Below, in pieces: positions 31,570-41,109 of a DNA stretch of 64,000 bases. Below the pieces are notes generated by a model. The model saw only the letters and a program-made list of their open reading frames with translations. It was not told the DNA's origin and ran no database searches. The DNA is taken from positions 1-64,000 of the forward strand of contig NZ_CAJVAS010000026.1 in the NCBI RefSeq assembly GCF_910593845.1, in the 5' to 3' direction. This DNA comes from Paenibacillus solanacearum (GTDB taxonomy: Bacteria > Bacillota > Bacilli > Paenibacillales > NBRC-103111). Position 1 is the stretch's first letter; every line of letters begins with the position of its first letter. Position numbers and translations under genes: made by a program.

Positions 31570-32754
31570 CTACCGGACAGAAACGCCCTCCATCGCAAAA
31601 GCGCCGGGCGTTATGTATATGCCGGGCTGAAACGCCCCCTGCTTCCGGACCACCTCGGCGTCTCCGACGACTTCGACGGTGCGTGCCGAGACGCTTCCGA
31701 TCGTAACCCCGTCTTCAATGACGGCGCCCTCGCCGATCATCGCATTGCAGATCGAGACGTTGCGGCCAATCCGGGCATTCGGCATCACAACGCTGCGGCG
31801 GAGCGTGCTGCCTTGACCGACGATGACACCGGCGGAAACGACGGACTGCTCGACCGTTCCGTAGATCGTACAGCTGCCGGCCAGCAGCGAACGGCTCACG
31901 CTTGCAGCAGGGTCCACATACGAGGAGCCGGATGGTGACGCCGGCGTTCTTACGCTCCAGCCGCGGGACGCGCAGCTGAACTTTGGCTTGTCGCCAATCA
32001 AATCCATATGTGCTTCCCACAAGCTTTCCACGGTGCCTACATCCCGCCAGTAGCCTTCATAAGCGTATGTCTGCAGCTTTGCCCCTTGCCCGAGCATAGC
32101 CGGAATGACATCCTTGCCAAAGTCATGGCTGGAGTCGAGTCGCCTTGCGTCGCTTTCCAAAATTTGCTTCAAGTACGAACGCTTGAATATATAAATGCCC
32201 ATCGATGCGAGATTGCTGCTAGGCCGGGCGGGTTTCTCCACAAATGTGGTGACTTGTCCATCTTCGCCCGTACACATAATGCCGAAGCGGTGTGCCTCTT
32301 CCCATGCGACCGGCGTAACCGCGATTGTCGCATCCGCGCCGGTCTGCCGGTGGCGTTCGAGCATCTTGCGGTAATCCATCCGGTATATATGGTCTGCCGA
32401 CAAAATAAGGACATGGTCCGGCCGGTGCCGATCGAGAAAAGCCAAGTTTTGGCGTACGGCATCGGCTGTGCCGGTATACGCCCCTTCACCCGGAGGCAGA
32501 AGGTCGACTCCGTTCCCATGCTCCGACCAGACGCGGCCTGCCCCGATATGGCGGTGCAGGGAAGCCGCCTTGTACTGCGTCATGACGCCTACCTGCCTGA
32601 TGCCAGAATAGGTGCAATTGCTGAGCGCAAAATCGATGATTCGGAATGCACCGCCGAAGTGAACGGCGGGCTTCGCCTTGCTGCGGGTAAACACGCCAAG
32701 CCTGCGGCCTTCGCCGCCGGCAAGCAGCATTGCTGCGCATTCATCGTAGTTCAT
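31570..32754 (-). CDS. glgC: Glucose-1-phosphate adenylyltransferase
   Basis: 394-aa ADP-glucose pyrophosphorylase, the first committed step of glycogen synthesis. The nucleotidyl-transferase signature AMLLAGGEGRRLGVFTRSKAKPAVHFGG is intact (seen as LLAGGEGRRLG and KAKPAVHFGG), with LILSADHIYRMDY, FVEKP, and a C-terminal left-handed beta-helix (about residues 290-380). AGAGGTG lies 11 nt before the ATG. No glgA, glgB, glgD or glgP is next to it, which is unusual for Bacillota where glg genes normally cluster. Confidence 0.92.
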   Translation of the reverse strand: MNYDECAAMLLAGGEGRRLGVFTRSKAKPAVHFGGAFRIIDFALSNCTYSGIRQVGVMTQYKAASLHRHIGAGRVWSEHGNGVDLLPPGEGAYTGTADAVRQNLAFLDRHRPDHVLILSADHIYRMDYRKMLERHRQTGADATIAVTPVAWEEAHRFGIMCTGEDGQVTTFVEKPARPSSNLASMGIYIFKRSYLKQILESDARRLDSSHDFGKDVIPAMLGQGAKLQTYAYEGYWRDVGTVESLWEAHMDLIGDKPKFSCASRGWSVRTPASPSGSSYVDPAASVSRSLLAGSCTIYGTVEQSVVSAGVIVGQGSTLRRSVVMPNARIGRNVSICNAMIGEGAVIEDGVTIGSVSARTVEVVGDAEVVRKQGAFQPGIYITPGAFAMEGVSVR

Positions 32755-32898
32755 TTTGTCATCTGCACCTCTTTCTATTGGAATGGTTGGTTCAGCGATC
32801 CCCTTCTTCAATAGTTATGTTTTAACCGAATTCAGGGAATTTGAATCAACGCTGTACCGGGTTCCTCCAAGGCGAGTGCCGACAACCGCTTTAGAACG

Positions 32899-32935
32899 AG
32901 CCAGCGGCGCTCCGTTATTTGGATCGCCGCTGGCT
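32899..32935 (-). terminator. Hairpin after the giant SLH gene
   Basis: AGCCAGCGGCG (32899-32909) pairs with CGCCGCTGGCT (32925-32935). The T-content after it on the minus strand is low, so termination strength is uncertain. Confidence 0.5.
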
Positions 32936-32971
32936 GGCTTGCCTTTAAAGTTGATATAGATATTTTATTTG

Positions 32972-35900
32972 TTACTTTATAGTAATATTAGCTTCAACTT
33001 CACCTGGTAAGTTCGTGACCATCTGTATGCCCATTGATTCGGCATAATAAACTACCAGCAATTTGCTTCCCGCTGTAATCGGAACCTGAAGACCGGTACT
33101 TTGAGCGGTTATAGTCTCTCCAATGGGCACAAGTCCCGTATATGCAGGCGCCAAGGTGACTCCAGTCGCTTTCTCATAAATGTTATCGTTATTGTGATCC
33201 ACGTAGATGTCGGCATATACAGTTATCGTAGAACCGACCAGCGATTGGGCAATTGTGTTCTTAAAGCTTGCCTCCACCTGCGTCAACGTGCCATTTCGCG
33301 TTATGGGTTGGGCAACGGCCGTGAGCGCAGGTTCCGCGGATAAATTCAGCGGTCCCGTTGAATAGAGCGTTTGACTGTTAGCGCCGCCCCCGCTTCCAAG
33401 CACACTGTATATTCCTGACCCGCCGATAATCGTGCTGACCATGGCCGATGTGCTCGTAAATGTAAAGGTTTGAATTCTATTAACGGTAAGCGTATAAACC
33501 GTATATGTGCTGTCCGCGGCTGTTACTTTTACGTTAATGGTCGTTGGGCCGCTGCTCGCTAGCGTTACCGAGCTGCCAGTGACGCTGGCACCCGTACCGG
33601 TCGCGGTAATCGAAATCAGCGCACCGCTGGCACTTGCGGTTGCATTCACCGTCACAGCATACACTGCCGAGGTCACAGATGTAGCGTATGCATATGTTCT
33701 AGCCTTGAAGACCGGCGTCAGCGTTGCCGTTCCCGTATCCGGCGTCAGGCTGAGCATGCTCAATCTCGAATTGCTGCTCGGGTTCGGATCCTGCACAAAC
33801 GACAGCTTAGCCTCCAGGTTGCCTGTCACCGTATTGAGCAAACTTAATCCTGCAGCATTCATATAGTAGACGACCAGCAGCTTGCTTCCCGCCTCTACCG
33901 GAATACTCAGCGAGTTATTCACCCCTTGCGTCGTCGTGCCAGTTGCAAGAATTCCTGTATATGGCGGCGCCAGCGGAATACCCGACGTCTTCTTCTCATA
34001 TACACCGTCATTGTCATCGTCGACGTAGATGTCGGCACTGATGCTCAGCGTTGTACCGACCAGCGACAGAGCCAGCGTGTTCGACAGCCTGATGTCCGCC
34101 GCCTTCAATATGCTGTTCTGTGCCACCGTGTGCGCTACCGCCGTGACGGACGGCATCGCGGATAAATCCAGCGTGCCCGAGCCGTTATACACTGTTAAAC
34201 TATTGGCGGTGCCGCCGCTCCCCAGCGTACTGTACAATCCCGTCAGCCCTCCGGCGATTGTGGTTAACGTCGCAGACGTTCCCGTGAACGTCACCGTATC
34301 CAGCTTCTCTACCGTTACCGTGTAGGACGTAGAGCTGCTGTCCGCCGCCGTCACCTTCGCGGTGATCGTCGTCGTACCGCTGCTCGCCAGCGTCACCTCA
34401 TTGCTCGTCACACTTGCTCCTGTGCCACTTGCCGTAATGGTTACCGATGCTCCCGGATTCGCTGCGGCAGCACCCACCGTCACCTTCGTTGCCGCAGTCG
34501 GCACCGTCGTTGTATAGGCCGTCGTCGCCGCCTTGAAGACCGGCGTCAACGCTGCCGTTCCCGCGTCGGGCGTCAGACTGAGCGCGTTCAATTTCGAATT
34601 GCTGCTCGGGTTCGGGTCCTGCACAAACGACAGCTTGGCCTCCAGATCGCCTGTCACCGCATTGATCAGACTTAATCCTGTAGCATTCATGTAATAAACA
34701 ACCAACAGCTTGCTTCCCGCCTCTACCGGAATATTCAGCGAGTTATTTTGTCCCTGCGTCGTCGTGCCGATTGCAAGAATTCCTGTATATGACGGCGCCA
34801 GCGGAATACCCGACGTCTTCTTCTCATATACGCCGTCATTGTCATCGTCGACGTAGATGTCGGCACTGATGCTCAGCGTTGTACCGAGCAGCGACAGAGC
34901 CATCGTGTTCGACAGCTTGATGTCCGCCTGCTTCAATATGCTGTTCTGCGTTACCGTGTGCGCCATCGCCGTGACGGAAGGCATCGCGGAGAAATCCAGC
35001 GTGCCCGAGCCGTTATACACTGTTAAACTATTGGCAGTGCCCCCGCTCCCCAGCGTACTGTACAATCCTGTCAGCCCTGCGGCGATTGTGGTTAACGTCG
35101 CCGACGTTCCCGTGAACGTCACCATATCCAGCTTCTCTACCGTTACCGTGTAGGACGTAAAGCTGCTGTCCGCCGCCGTCACCTTCACGGTGATCGTCGT
35201 CGTACCAGTTGCCAGCGTCACTTCATTGCCCGTCGCGCTCGCTCCTGTGCCGCTTGCCGTAATGGTTACCGATGCTCCCGGATTCGCTGTGGTAGCGCCT
35301 ACCGTCACCTTCGTTGCCGCAGTCGGCACCGTCGTAGCATAGGCCGTTGTTGCCGCCTTGAAAACCGGCGTCAGTGCCGCCGTTCCCGTGTTCGGCGTCA
35401 GGCTGAGCGCGCTCAATTTCGAATTGCCGCTCGGGTTCGGGTCCTGCACAAACGACAGCTTGGCCTCCAGATCGCCTGTCACCGCATTGATCAGACTTAT
35501 TCCTGCAGCATTCATGTAGTAAACAACCAACAGCTTGCTTCCCGCCTCTACCGGAATATTCAGCGAGTTATTTTGTCCCTGCGTCGTCGTGCCGATTGCA
35601 AGAACTCCTGTATATGGCGGCGTCAGCGGAATGCCTGACGTCTTCTTCTCATAGACGCCGTCATTGTCATCGTCGACGTAAATATCGGCACTGATACTCA
35701 GCGTTGTGCCGACCAGCGACATAGCCACCGTATTCGACAGTTTGATGTCCGCCTGCTTCAATATGCTGTTCTGCGTCATTGTATACGCCACGGACGTGAC
35801 GGACGGCATCGCGGAGAAATCTAACGTGCCCGAGCCATCGTATATTGCCGGAATATTCGCAGTACCGCCGCTTCCAAGCGTGCTGTATCCTCCAGGTAGA

Positions 35901-38900
35901 CCCCCGAGCAGCGTCGTTACTATTCCGAATGTCCCTGTGAACGTTACCGTATCCAGCTTCTCTACCGTTATCGTGTAGGACGTAGAGGTGCTGTCCGCCG
36001 CCGTCACCTTCGCGGTGATCGTCGTCGTACCGCTGGTCGCCAGCGTCACTTCATTGCTCGTCACGCTTGCTCCTGTGCCGCTTGCCGTAAGGGTTACCGA
36101 TGCTCCCGGATTCGCTGCGGCAGCGCCCACCGTCACCTTCGTTGCCGCAGTCGGCACCGTCGTTGCATAGGCCGTCGTCGCCGCCTTGAAGACCGGCGTC
36201 AACGCTGCCGTTCCCGCGTCGGGTGTCAGACTGAGCGCGCTCAATTTCGAATTGCCGCTCGGGTTCGGGTCCTGCACAAACGACAGCTTGGCCTCCAGAT
36301 CGCCTGTCACCGCATTGATCAAATTCAGACCCGCGGCATTCATGTAGTAGACAACTAGCAGTTTGCTTCCCGCCTCTACCGGAATATTCAGCGAGTTATT
36401 TTGTCCCTGCGTCGTCGTGCCAATTGCAATAATTCCTGTATATTCCGGCGTCAGCGGAATGCCCGACGTCTTCTTCTCATATACACCGTCATTGTCATCG
36501 TCGACGTAAATGTCGGCGCTGATGCTCAGCGTTGTACCGACAAGTGACATAGCCAGCGTATTTGACAGTTTGATATCCGCCTGCTTCAATATGCTGTTCT
36601 GCGTCACCGTGTGCGCCACCGCCGTGACGAACGGCATCGCGGAGAAATCCAGCGAGCCTGATCCATCGTACATCGTCGGAAGATTGGCAATACCGCCACT
36701 ACCGCTTCCAAGCACACTGTATCCTCCAGGCAGGCCTCCGAGCAGCGTCGTTAATATCCCGGATGTTCCCGTGAACGTCACCGTATCCAGCCTCTCCACC
36801 GTTACCGTGTAGGACGTAAAGGTGCTGTCCGCCGCCGTCACCTTCACCGTGATCGTCGTCGTACCGCTGGTCGCCAGCGTCACTTCATTGCCCGTCGCGC
36901 TCGCTCCTGTGCCGCTTGCCGTAATGATTACCGATGCTCCCGGATTCGCTGTGGTAGCGCCTACCGTCACCTTCGTTGCCGCAGTCGGCACCGTCGTCGC
37001 ATAGGCCGTTGTTGCCGCCTTGAAGACCGGCGTCAGCGCCGCCGTTCCTGCGCCCGACGTCAGACTGAGCGCGCTCAATTTCGAATTGCTGCTCGGGTTC
37101 GGGTCCTGCACAAACGACAGCTTGGCCTCCAGATCGCCTGTCACTGCATTGAGCAGATTTATTCCTGCAGCATTCATATAGTAGACGACCAGCAGTTTAC
37201 TTCCCGCTTCTACTGGAATATTCAGCGAGTTATTGTACGCTTCCGTCGGCGTTCCGATTCCAAGAATTCCTGTATATGGCGGCGTCAGCGGAATGCCTGA
37301 CGTCTTCTTCTCATAGACGCCGTCATTGTCATCGTCGACGTAGATGTCGGCGCTGATGCTCAGCGTCGTACCGACCAACATCATGGCCACCGTGTTCGAC
37401 AGCTTGATGTCCGCTTGCTTCAATATGCTGTTCTGCGTCATTGTGTACGACACGGCCGTAACGGCGGGCATCGAGGAGAAATTCAGCGTGCCCGAGCCAT
37501 CGTACATTGCCGGAATATTGGCAAGACCTCCGCTTCCAAGCGTGCTGTATCCTCCAGGCAGACCTCCGAGCTGCGTCGTTAATATTCCGAATGTCCCTGT
37601 GAACGTTACCGTATCCAGCTTCTCCACCGTCATCGTATAGGACGTAAAGGCGCTGTCCGCCGCCGTCACCTTCACGGTGATCGTCGTTGTACCACTGCTC
37701 GCCAGCGTCACTTCATTGCCTGTCACGCTCGCTCCTGTGCCGCTTGCCGTAATAGTTACCGTCGCTCCCGGATTCGCTGCGGTAGCGCCTACCGTCACCT
37801 TCGTTGCCGCAGTCGGCACCGTCGTTGCATAAGCAAGAATTCCTTGCGCGAAGGCCGGCGATAGTGCCGCCGTGCCCGCATCCGGCGTCAGGCCGAGCGT
37901 ACTCAGGCTCGAATCATGGCTCAGGGTCTGGCTCACTGTCATAACGTATGCGGTCGAACTGCTGTCGGCCGCCGTAACGGTAACCGTTATCGTTGTCGTA
38001 CCGCCGCTTGCCAGCGTGACCTCGCTGCCCGTAACCATCGAGCCTGCGCCGCTTGCCGTAATGGCCATCGTCGACGTTGCGTCGACTGCCGCAGCATTCA
38101 CCGTCACCTTCGTTGCTGCCGTAGACACGGGAACAGTATAAGCATAAACCGCCGAAGCGAAAGCTGGCGATAGCCCAGACGGGCCTGTATCCGCCGCAAA
38201 GCTGAGCGCACTCAGGCTGGAGTTATAACCGAGCGTTGCCGAAACGCTCACCGTATACTCGGATGCCGTGCCGTCCGCCGCCGTTACTTTGACCGTAATC
38301 GTCGTCACGCCGCCGCTTGCCAGCGTGACTTCATTGCCGGATACGACGGCTCCCGTACCGCCTGCCGCAATGGTCACTACAGCTCCGGCATCCGCCGCTA
38401 AAGCAGTAATAATAACTTTCGATGCTGCGGTAGAAGCGGCCACCGTATACGCATAGGTCGTCGAAGCGAAAGCCGGCGACAATACCGCTGCACCCGAATC
38501 CGCCGTGATGCCCAGCGCATTTAGGCTGGAGTCATGGTTCAACGTGTTGTTCACCGTAAGCGTATAGGTGCTGGAAGCACCGTCCGCCGCCGTCACCTTC
38601 ACGGTAATGATCGTAGCACTGCCGGCTGCGAGCGTGATTTCATTGCCCGATACGCTTGCACCCGTGCCGCTCGCTGTCATCTCCACCGCTGCCGTAGCAT
38701 CGGTGGCCGAAGCGTTCACGTTTACTTTCGTCGCTGCCGACGATACTGCAGCCGTATACGCGAACGTGTCGGATGCAAAGACCGGGGATAATGCAGTAGA
38801 GCCAATATTCGCGCTGAAGCCAAGCACGCCTAATCTGGAGTCATGGCCGAGTGTCTTCGATACGGTTACTCTGTACTCGGACACCGTACCGTCCGCAGCC

Positions 38901-40648
38901 GTAACCTGTAACGTGACCGTCGTTGGTCCGCTGCTCGCCAGCGTCACTTCATTGCCGGTCACGATGGCTCCCTCGCCGCTTGCCGCTAGCACCACCGTTG
39001 AAGCGGCATCGACTGTTGCCATACTTATCGTCAGTTTCGTGGCCGTCGTGGACACGGCCGCGGTATAGGTATGATTGTCCGGCGTGAAAGACGGAGACAA
39101 CGCCGCAGCGCCGGAATCCGTTACGATACCGATGGAGCTCAGTTCGGAATGATGGCTTAAACGTTTGGAAAACGTCGTCACATATTCTGTGACATCGCCA
39201 CTCTCCGCCGTCACCTTCACCGTAACGGTCGTATCCCCGCTTGCGGCAAGGGTGACTTCATTGTCGGTCACAACGGCGCCCGCACTAGCTGCGATTTGGA
39301 CGGATGCGAACGCATCCGCCGCCCCCGCGCTCACCGTAACCTTAGTCGCCGCCGTAGATACGGCAGCTGTATATTGTCGGATTTCCGCTGCGAAAGCAGG
39401 TGATAATGTCATGCGTCCCACATCTGTGCTGAAACTGAGCGCACTCAGGTTCGAATTGTTACTGCGGCTTTCACTGCTGCTGCCGCTGCCAACGCTGCCG
39501 GAACTTCCGCTCCCCCCGCTCACCGGTTCGGAAACCGGTGTAACGGTTACATCCGAAGGCTGACTGTTCGTGTAGGGCTTCCCTTGAATGACGGCTTCCG
39601 CACCGGAGCCCATAACGACCTGTGCCGGCCAGTTGTTCAGGCGAGCGCCGGAGCCTTCCTTGGCGATATGCGCTTTATCGACTTTTCCATCACCTTCGAT
39701 CGTTAACGGAGAGGTAATGAGAAGGTCGCCAATATGCACATTCGCCTCCGCCCGGATAGCAGCGTTTGCTGCCGTCATGGCATGAATGCTCGAATTCCCT
39801 TGCAGTACCAGAGAACCGCCGCCTTGGATAAATGCCGTTCCACCCACATGGATATTGTCAAAAGCGGTGACCCCATTGATTCCGGGAGCTACATAAAGAT
39901 TCCCGTTAATCGTCAACCCGCTAATCGTGACGCCGTCGGCATTAATCAGCACATTGCCATGCAAAGCGCGGTCCGGCGCTTTGTACTCGCCCGGCTGATG
40001 ATAGTAGCCCGCGATCATGTTGTCGAGAATCTGAACAACCTCAGCGCGCGTGATCGTATCTTGCGGGTAAAAGTTACCGTCGGGACGACCGCTCACATAG
40101 CCTTTGTCGCTCATCTGCCTGATGATCGGCGCGGCCCAATCAGAGATGCGCCCGGCATCGGCAAATGATGCGGCAGAACCGGTTCCACCCGTCATCTGAA
40201 AGGCTCGTCCGAGCATAGCGACCGTTTCTTCACGCGTAGTCGCGTTGTCCGGGTACAGCATGTCCCCCGCTCCCTGCATAACGCCGGTAGCTGCGACGCG
40301 GCGCACGCTATTGTAGTACCAGGCATCGGAGGAAACATCGCTGAAGCGCTGATCCGTAGCCTGCCTATACTGAAGCATCCGGTCAATAACCGTTGCCAGT
40401 TCGGCGCGCGTGATCGAGGAATCGGGACGGAATCGTCCGTCACTGCCCTCCAGAACGCCATTGTCCGACCAGCGCTCAATAGCGGCTCCTGCCCAATGAC
40501 CGTTCGTATCGTTATAATAAGGAGCGGCTTGTGAAGCTTGCTGTGTTTCTGCCGGCTCCGCCGCCAATGCAACGATAGGCAATAAATTGAATACCAGCGA
40601 AAGAGATAATACGAAACAGACCGTTTTGAACCATGAGTAATTGTTCAT
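32972..40648 (-). CDS. Giant SLH-anchored surface protein with cadherin-like repeats
   Basis: 2558-aa secreted protein. Signal peptide about 1-30 (FVLSLSLVFNLLPIVALAA); three SLH domains about 44-211 (RFRPDSSITRAELATVIDRML; MLYPDNATTREETVAML; NFYPQDTITRAEVVQILD) that should bind the pyruvylated wall polymer; a parallel beta-helix-like stretch about 225-365; a Gly/Ser linker; about six cadherin-like beta-sandwich units of about 97 residues (LSALSF...TKVTVSAGAADA); then about six units of about 276 residues, each a cadherin-like unit plus a domain of about 180 residues with IYVDDDNDGVYEKKTSGIPL and EAGSKLLVVYYMNAAG. GAGGTG precedes the ATG. It lacks LPXTG and any catalytic motif; likely adhesin or structural protein. 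Single-gene unit. Confidence 0.9.
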   Translation of the reverse strand: MNNYSWFKTVCFVLSLSLVFNLLPIVALAAEPAETQQASQAAPYYNDTNGHWAGAAIERWSDNGVLEGSDGRFRPDSSITRAELATVIDRMLQYRQATDQRFSDVSSDAWYYNSVRRVAATGVMQGAGDMLYPDNATTREETVAMLGRAFQMTGGTGSAASFADAGRISDWAAPIIRQMSDKGYVSGRPDGNFYPQDTITRAEVVQILDNMIAGYYHQPGEYKAPDRALHGNVLINADGVTISGLTINGNLYVAPGINGVTAFDNIHVGGTAFIQGGGSLVLQGNSSIHAMTAANAAIRAEANVHIGDLLITSPLTIEGDGKVDKAHIAKEGSGARLNNWPAQVVMGSGAEAVIQGKPYTNSQPSDVTVTPVSEPVSGGSGSSGSVGSGSSSESRSNNSNLSALSFSTDVGRMTLSPAFAAEIRQYTAAVSTAATKVTVSAGAADAFASVQIAASAGAVVTDNEVTLAASGDTTVTVKVTAESGDVTEYVTTFSKRLSHHSELSSIGIVTDSGAAALSPSFTPDNHTYTAAVSTTATKLTISMATVDAASTVVLAASGEGAIVTGNEVTLASSGPTTVTLQVTAADGTVSEYRVTVSKTLGHDSRLGVLGFSANIGSTALSPVFASDTFAYTAAVSSAATKVNVNASATDATAAVEMTASGTGASVSGNEITLAAGSATIITVKVTAADGASSTYTLTVNNTLNHDSSLNALGITADSGAAVLSPAFASTTYAYTVAASTAASKVIITALAADAGAVVTIAAGGTGAVVSGNEVTLASGGVTTITVKVTAADGTASEYTVSVSATLGYNSSLSALSFAADTGPSGLSPAFASAVYAYTVPVSTAATKVTVNAAAVDATSTMAITASGAGSMVTGSEVTLASGGTTTITVTVTAADSSSTAYVMTVSQTLSHDSSLSTLGLTPDAGTAALSPAFAQGILAYATTVPTAATKVTVGATAANPGATVTITASGTGASVTGNEVTLASSGTTTITVKVTAADSAFTSYTMTVEKLDTVTFTGTFGILTTQLGGLPGGYSTLGSGGLANIPAMYDGSGTLNFSSMPAVTAVSYTMTQNSILKQADIKLSNTVAMMLVGTTLSISADIYVDDDNDGVYEKKTSGIPLTPPYTGILGIGTPTEAYNNSLNIPVEAGSKLLVVYYMNAAGINLLNAVTGDLEAKLSFVQDPNPSSNSKLSALSLTSGAGTAALTPVFKAATTAYATTVPTAATKVTVGATTANPGASVIITASGTGASATGNEVTLATSGTTTITVKVTAADSTFTSYTVTVERLDTVTFTGTSGILTTLLGGLPGGYSVLGSGSGGIANLPTMYDGSGSLDFSAMPFVTAVAHTVTQNSILKQADIKLSNTLAMSLVGTTLSISADIYVDDDNDGVYEKKTSGIPLTPEYTGIIAIGTTTQGQNNSLNIPVEAGSKLLVVYYMNAAGLNLINAVTGDLEAKLSFVQDPNPSGNSKLSALSLTPDAGTAALTPVFKAATTAYATTVPTAATKVTVGAAAANPGASVTLTASGTGASVTSNEVTLATSGTTTITAKVTAADSTSTSYTITVEKLDTVTFTGTFGIVTTLLGGLPGGYSTLGSGGTANIPAIYDGSGTLDFSAMPSVTSVAYTMTQNSILKQADIKLSNTVAMSLVGTTLSISADIYVDDDNDGVYEKKTSGIPLTPPYTGVLAIGTTTQGQNNSLNIPVEAGSKLLVVYYMNAAGISLINAVTGDLEAKLSFVQDPNPSGNSKLSALSLTPNTGTAALTPVFKAATTAYATTVPTAATKVTVGATTANPGASVTITASGTGASATGNEVTLATGTTTITVKVTAADSSFTSYTVTVEKLDMVTFTGTSATLTTIAAGLTGLYSTLGSGGTANSLTVYNGSGTLDFSAMPSVTAMAHTVTQNSILKQADIKLSNTMALSLLGTTLSISADIYVDDDNDGVYEKKTSGIPLAPSYTGILAIGTTTQGQNNSLNIPVEAGSKLLVVYYMNATGLSLINAVTGDLEAKLSFVQDPNPSSNSKLNALSLTPDAGTAALTPVFKAATTAYTTTVPTAATKVTVGAAAANPGASVTITASGTGASVTSNEVTLASSGTTTITAKVTAADSSSTSYTVTVEKLDTVTFTGTSATLTTIAGGLTGLYSTLGSGGTANSLTVYNGSGTLDLSAMPSVTAVAHTVAQNSILKAADIRLSNTLALSLVGTTLSISADIYVDDDNDGVYEKKTSGIPLAPPYTGILATGTTTQGVNNSLSIPVEAGSKLLVVYYMNAAGLSLLNTVTGNLEAKLSFVQDPNPSSNSRLSMLSLTPDTGTATLTPVFKARTYAYATSVTSAVYAVTVNATASASGALISITATGTGASVTGSSVTLASSGPTTINVKVTAADSTYTVYTLTVNRIQTFTFTSTSAMVSTIIGGSGIYSVLGSGGGANSQTLYSTGPLNLSAEPALTAVAQPITRNGTLTQVEASFKNTIAQSLVGSTITVYADIYVDHNNDNIYEKATGVTLAPAYTGLVPIGETITAQSTGLQVPITAGSKLLVVYYAESMGIQMVTNLPGEVEANITIK
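33490..37640 (-). repeat. Tandem 825-834-bp repeats inside the SLH gene
   Basis: Five near-identical units end at about 34325, 35153, 35978, 36812 and 37640 (spacing 828, 825, 834, 828 bp); a sixth, divergent unit lies at 32972-33490. High DNA identity suggests recent duplication or ongoing homogenisation. Confidence 0.85.
37640..39470 (-). repeat. Tandem about 290-bp cadherin-like coding repeats
   Basis: About six diverged units, each beginning at protein level with a motif like HDSSLxxLG and containing TKVTVxA and GNEVTLASxGTTTITVKV. More diverged than the 828-bp units. Confidence 0.75.
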
Positions 40649-41041
40649 TCTGCACCTCTTACAAAGAATATGACCGTTTGCGCGAACGTTTTATATAACG
40701 AACAAATAGAGCTGAACGCGCTGTATTCCCTTTTCATCGGACTACTTCGCCTATCCGATGTTCCACATCCACCTCTCCCAGAAAAAATTCCTCGTAAAAA
40801 GATGCCAAGGCGAATTTCACTTGATGTAGAGGAACGTGGCACCATCCGTCATACCATTCAATGGTACCACATCCGGTATAAACAAAATCTAAACAACTTC
40901 ACAGCGTTTCTGATTCCCTATCGTTTCTCGCTGCACCGTCTTCAACTTGTCACATAATCGTCAAAATCACTTGTCGAAGCCGGCCTCTATGTCTGACCGC
41001 AATCACATGCACGGCGGAGGCCACCCCCGCAGCTCCACAAC
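40649..41041. other. Intergenic region upstream of the SLH gene
   Basis: About 390 nt without a supported gene. It holds nested dyads: TACCATT-C-AATGGTA at 40852-40866 inside GTGGCACCAT (40836-40845) / ATGGTACCAC (40861-40870). These could be an operator or a leader structure for the SLH gene. No clear promoter hexamers were chosen. Confidence 0.4.
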
Positions 41042-41071
41042 AAAAAACCTGCGATCCGCCGAGATCCCAGG
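41042..41071 (-). terminator. Terminator of the phosphorelay operon
   Basis: CCTG-GATC (41048-41056) pairs with GATC-CAGG (41063-41071) with one mismatch; six T follow on the minus strand. Confidence 0.75.
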
Positions 41072-41109
41072 CCACTGCTCCTTAATTGAGTAAAATCCGA
41101 ACCTTCCGT

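Noticed and set aside
33490..39470. CRISPR array
   Set aside because: The repeats are long, coding, in frame and contiguous, without short repeat/spacer structure.
33507..39563. Many + strand frames of 60-166 codons with hydrophobic VTSLPVTLAPVPLAV-like text inside the SLH gene
   Set aside because: They repeat with the 828-bp and 290-bp units and are reverse readings of the Thr/Val/Ala-rich cadherin-like repeats; no ribosome sites.
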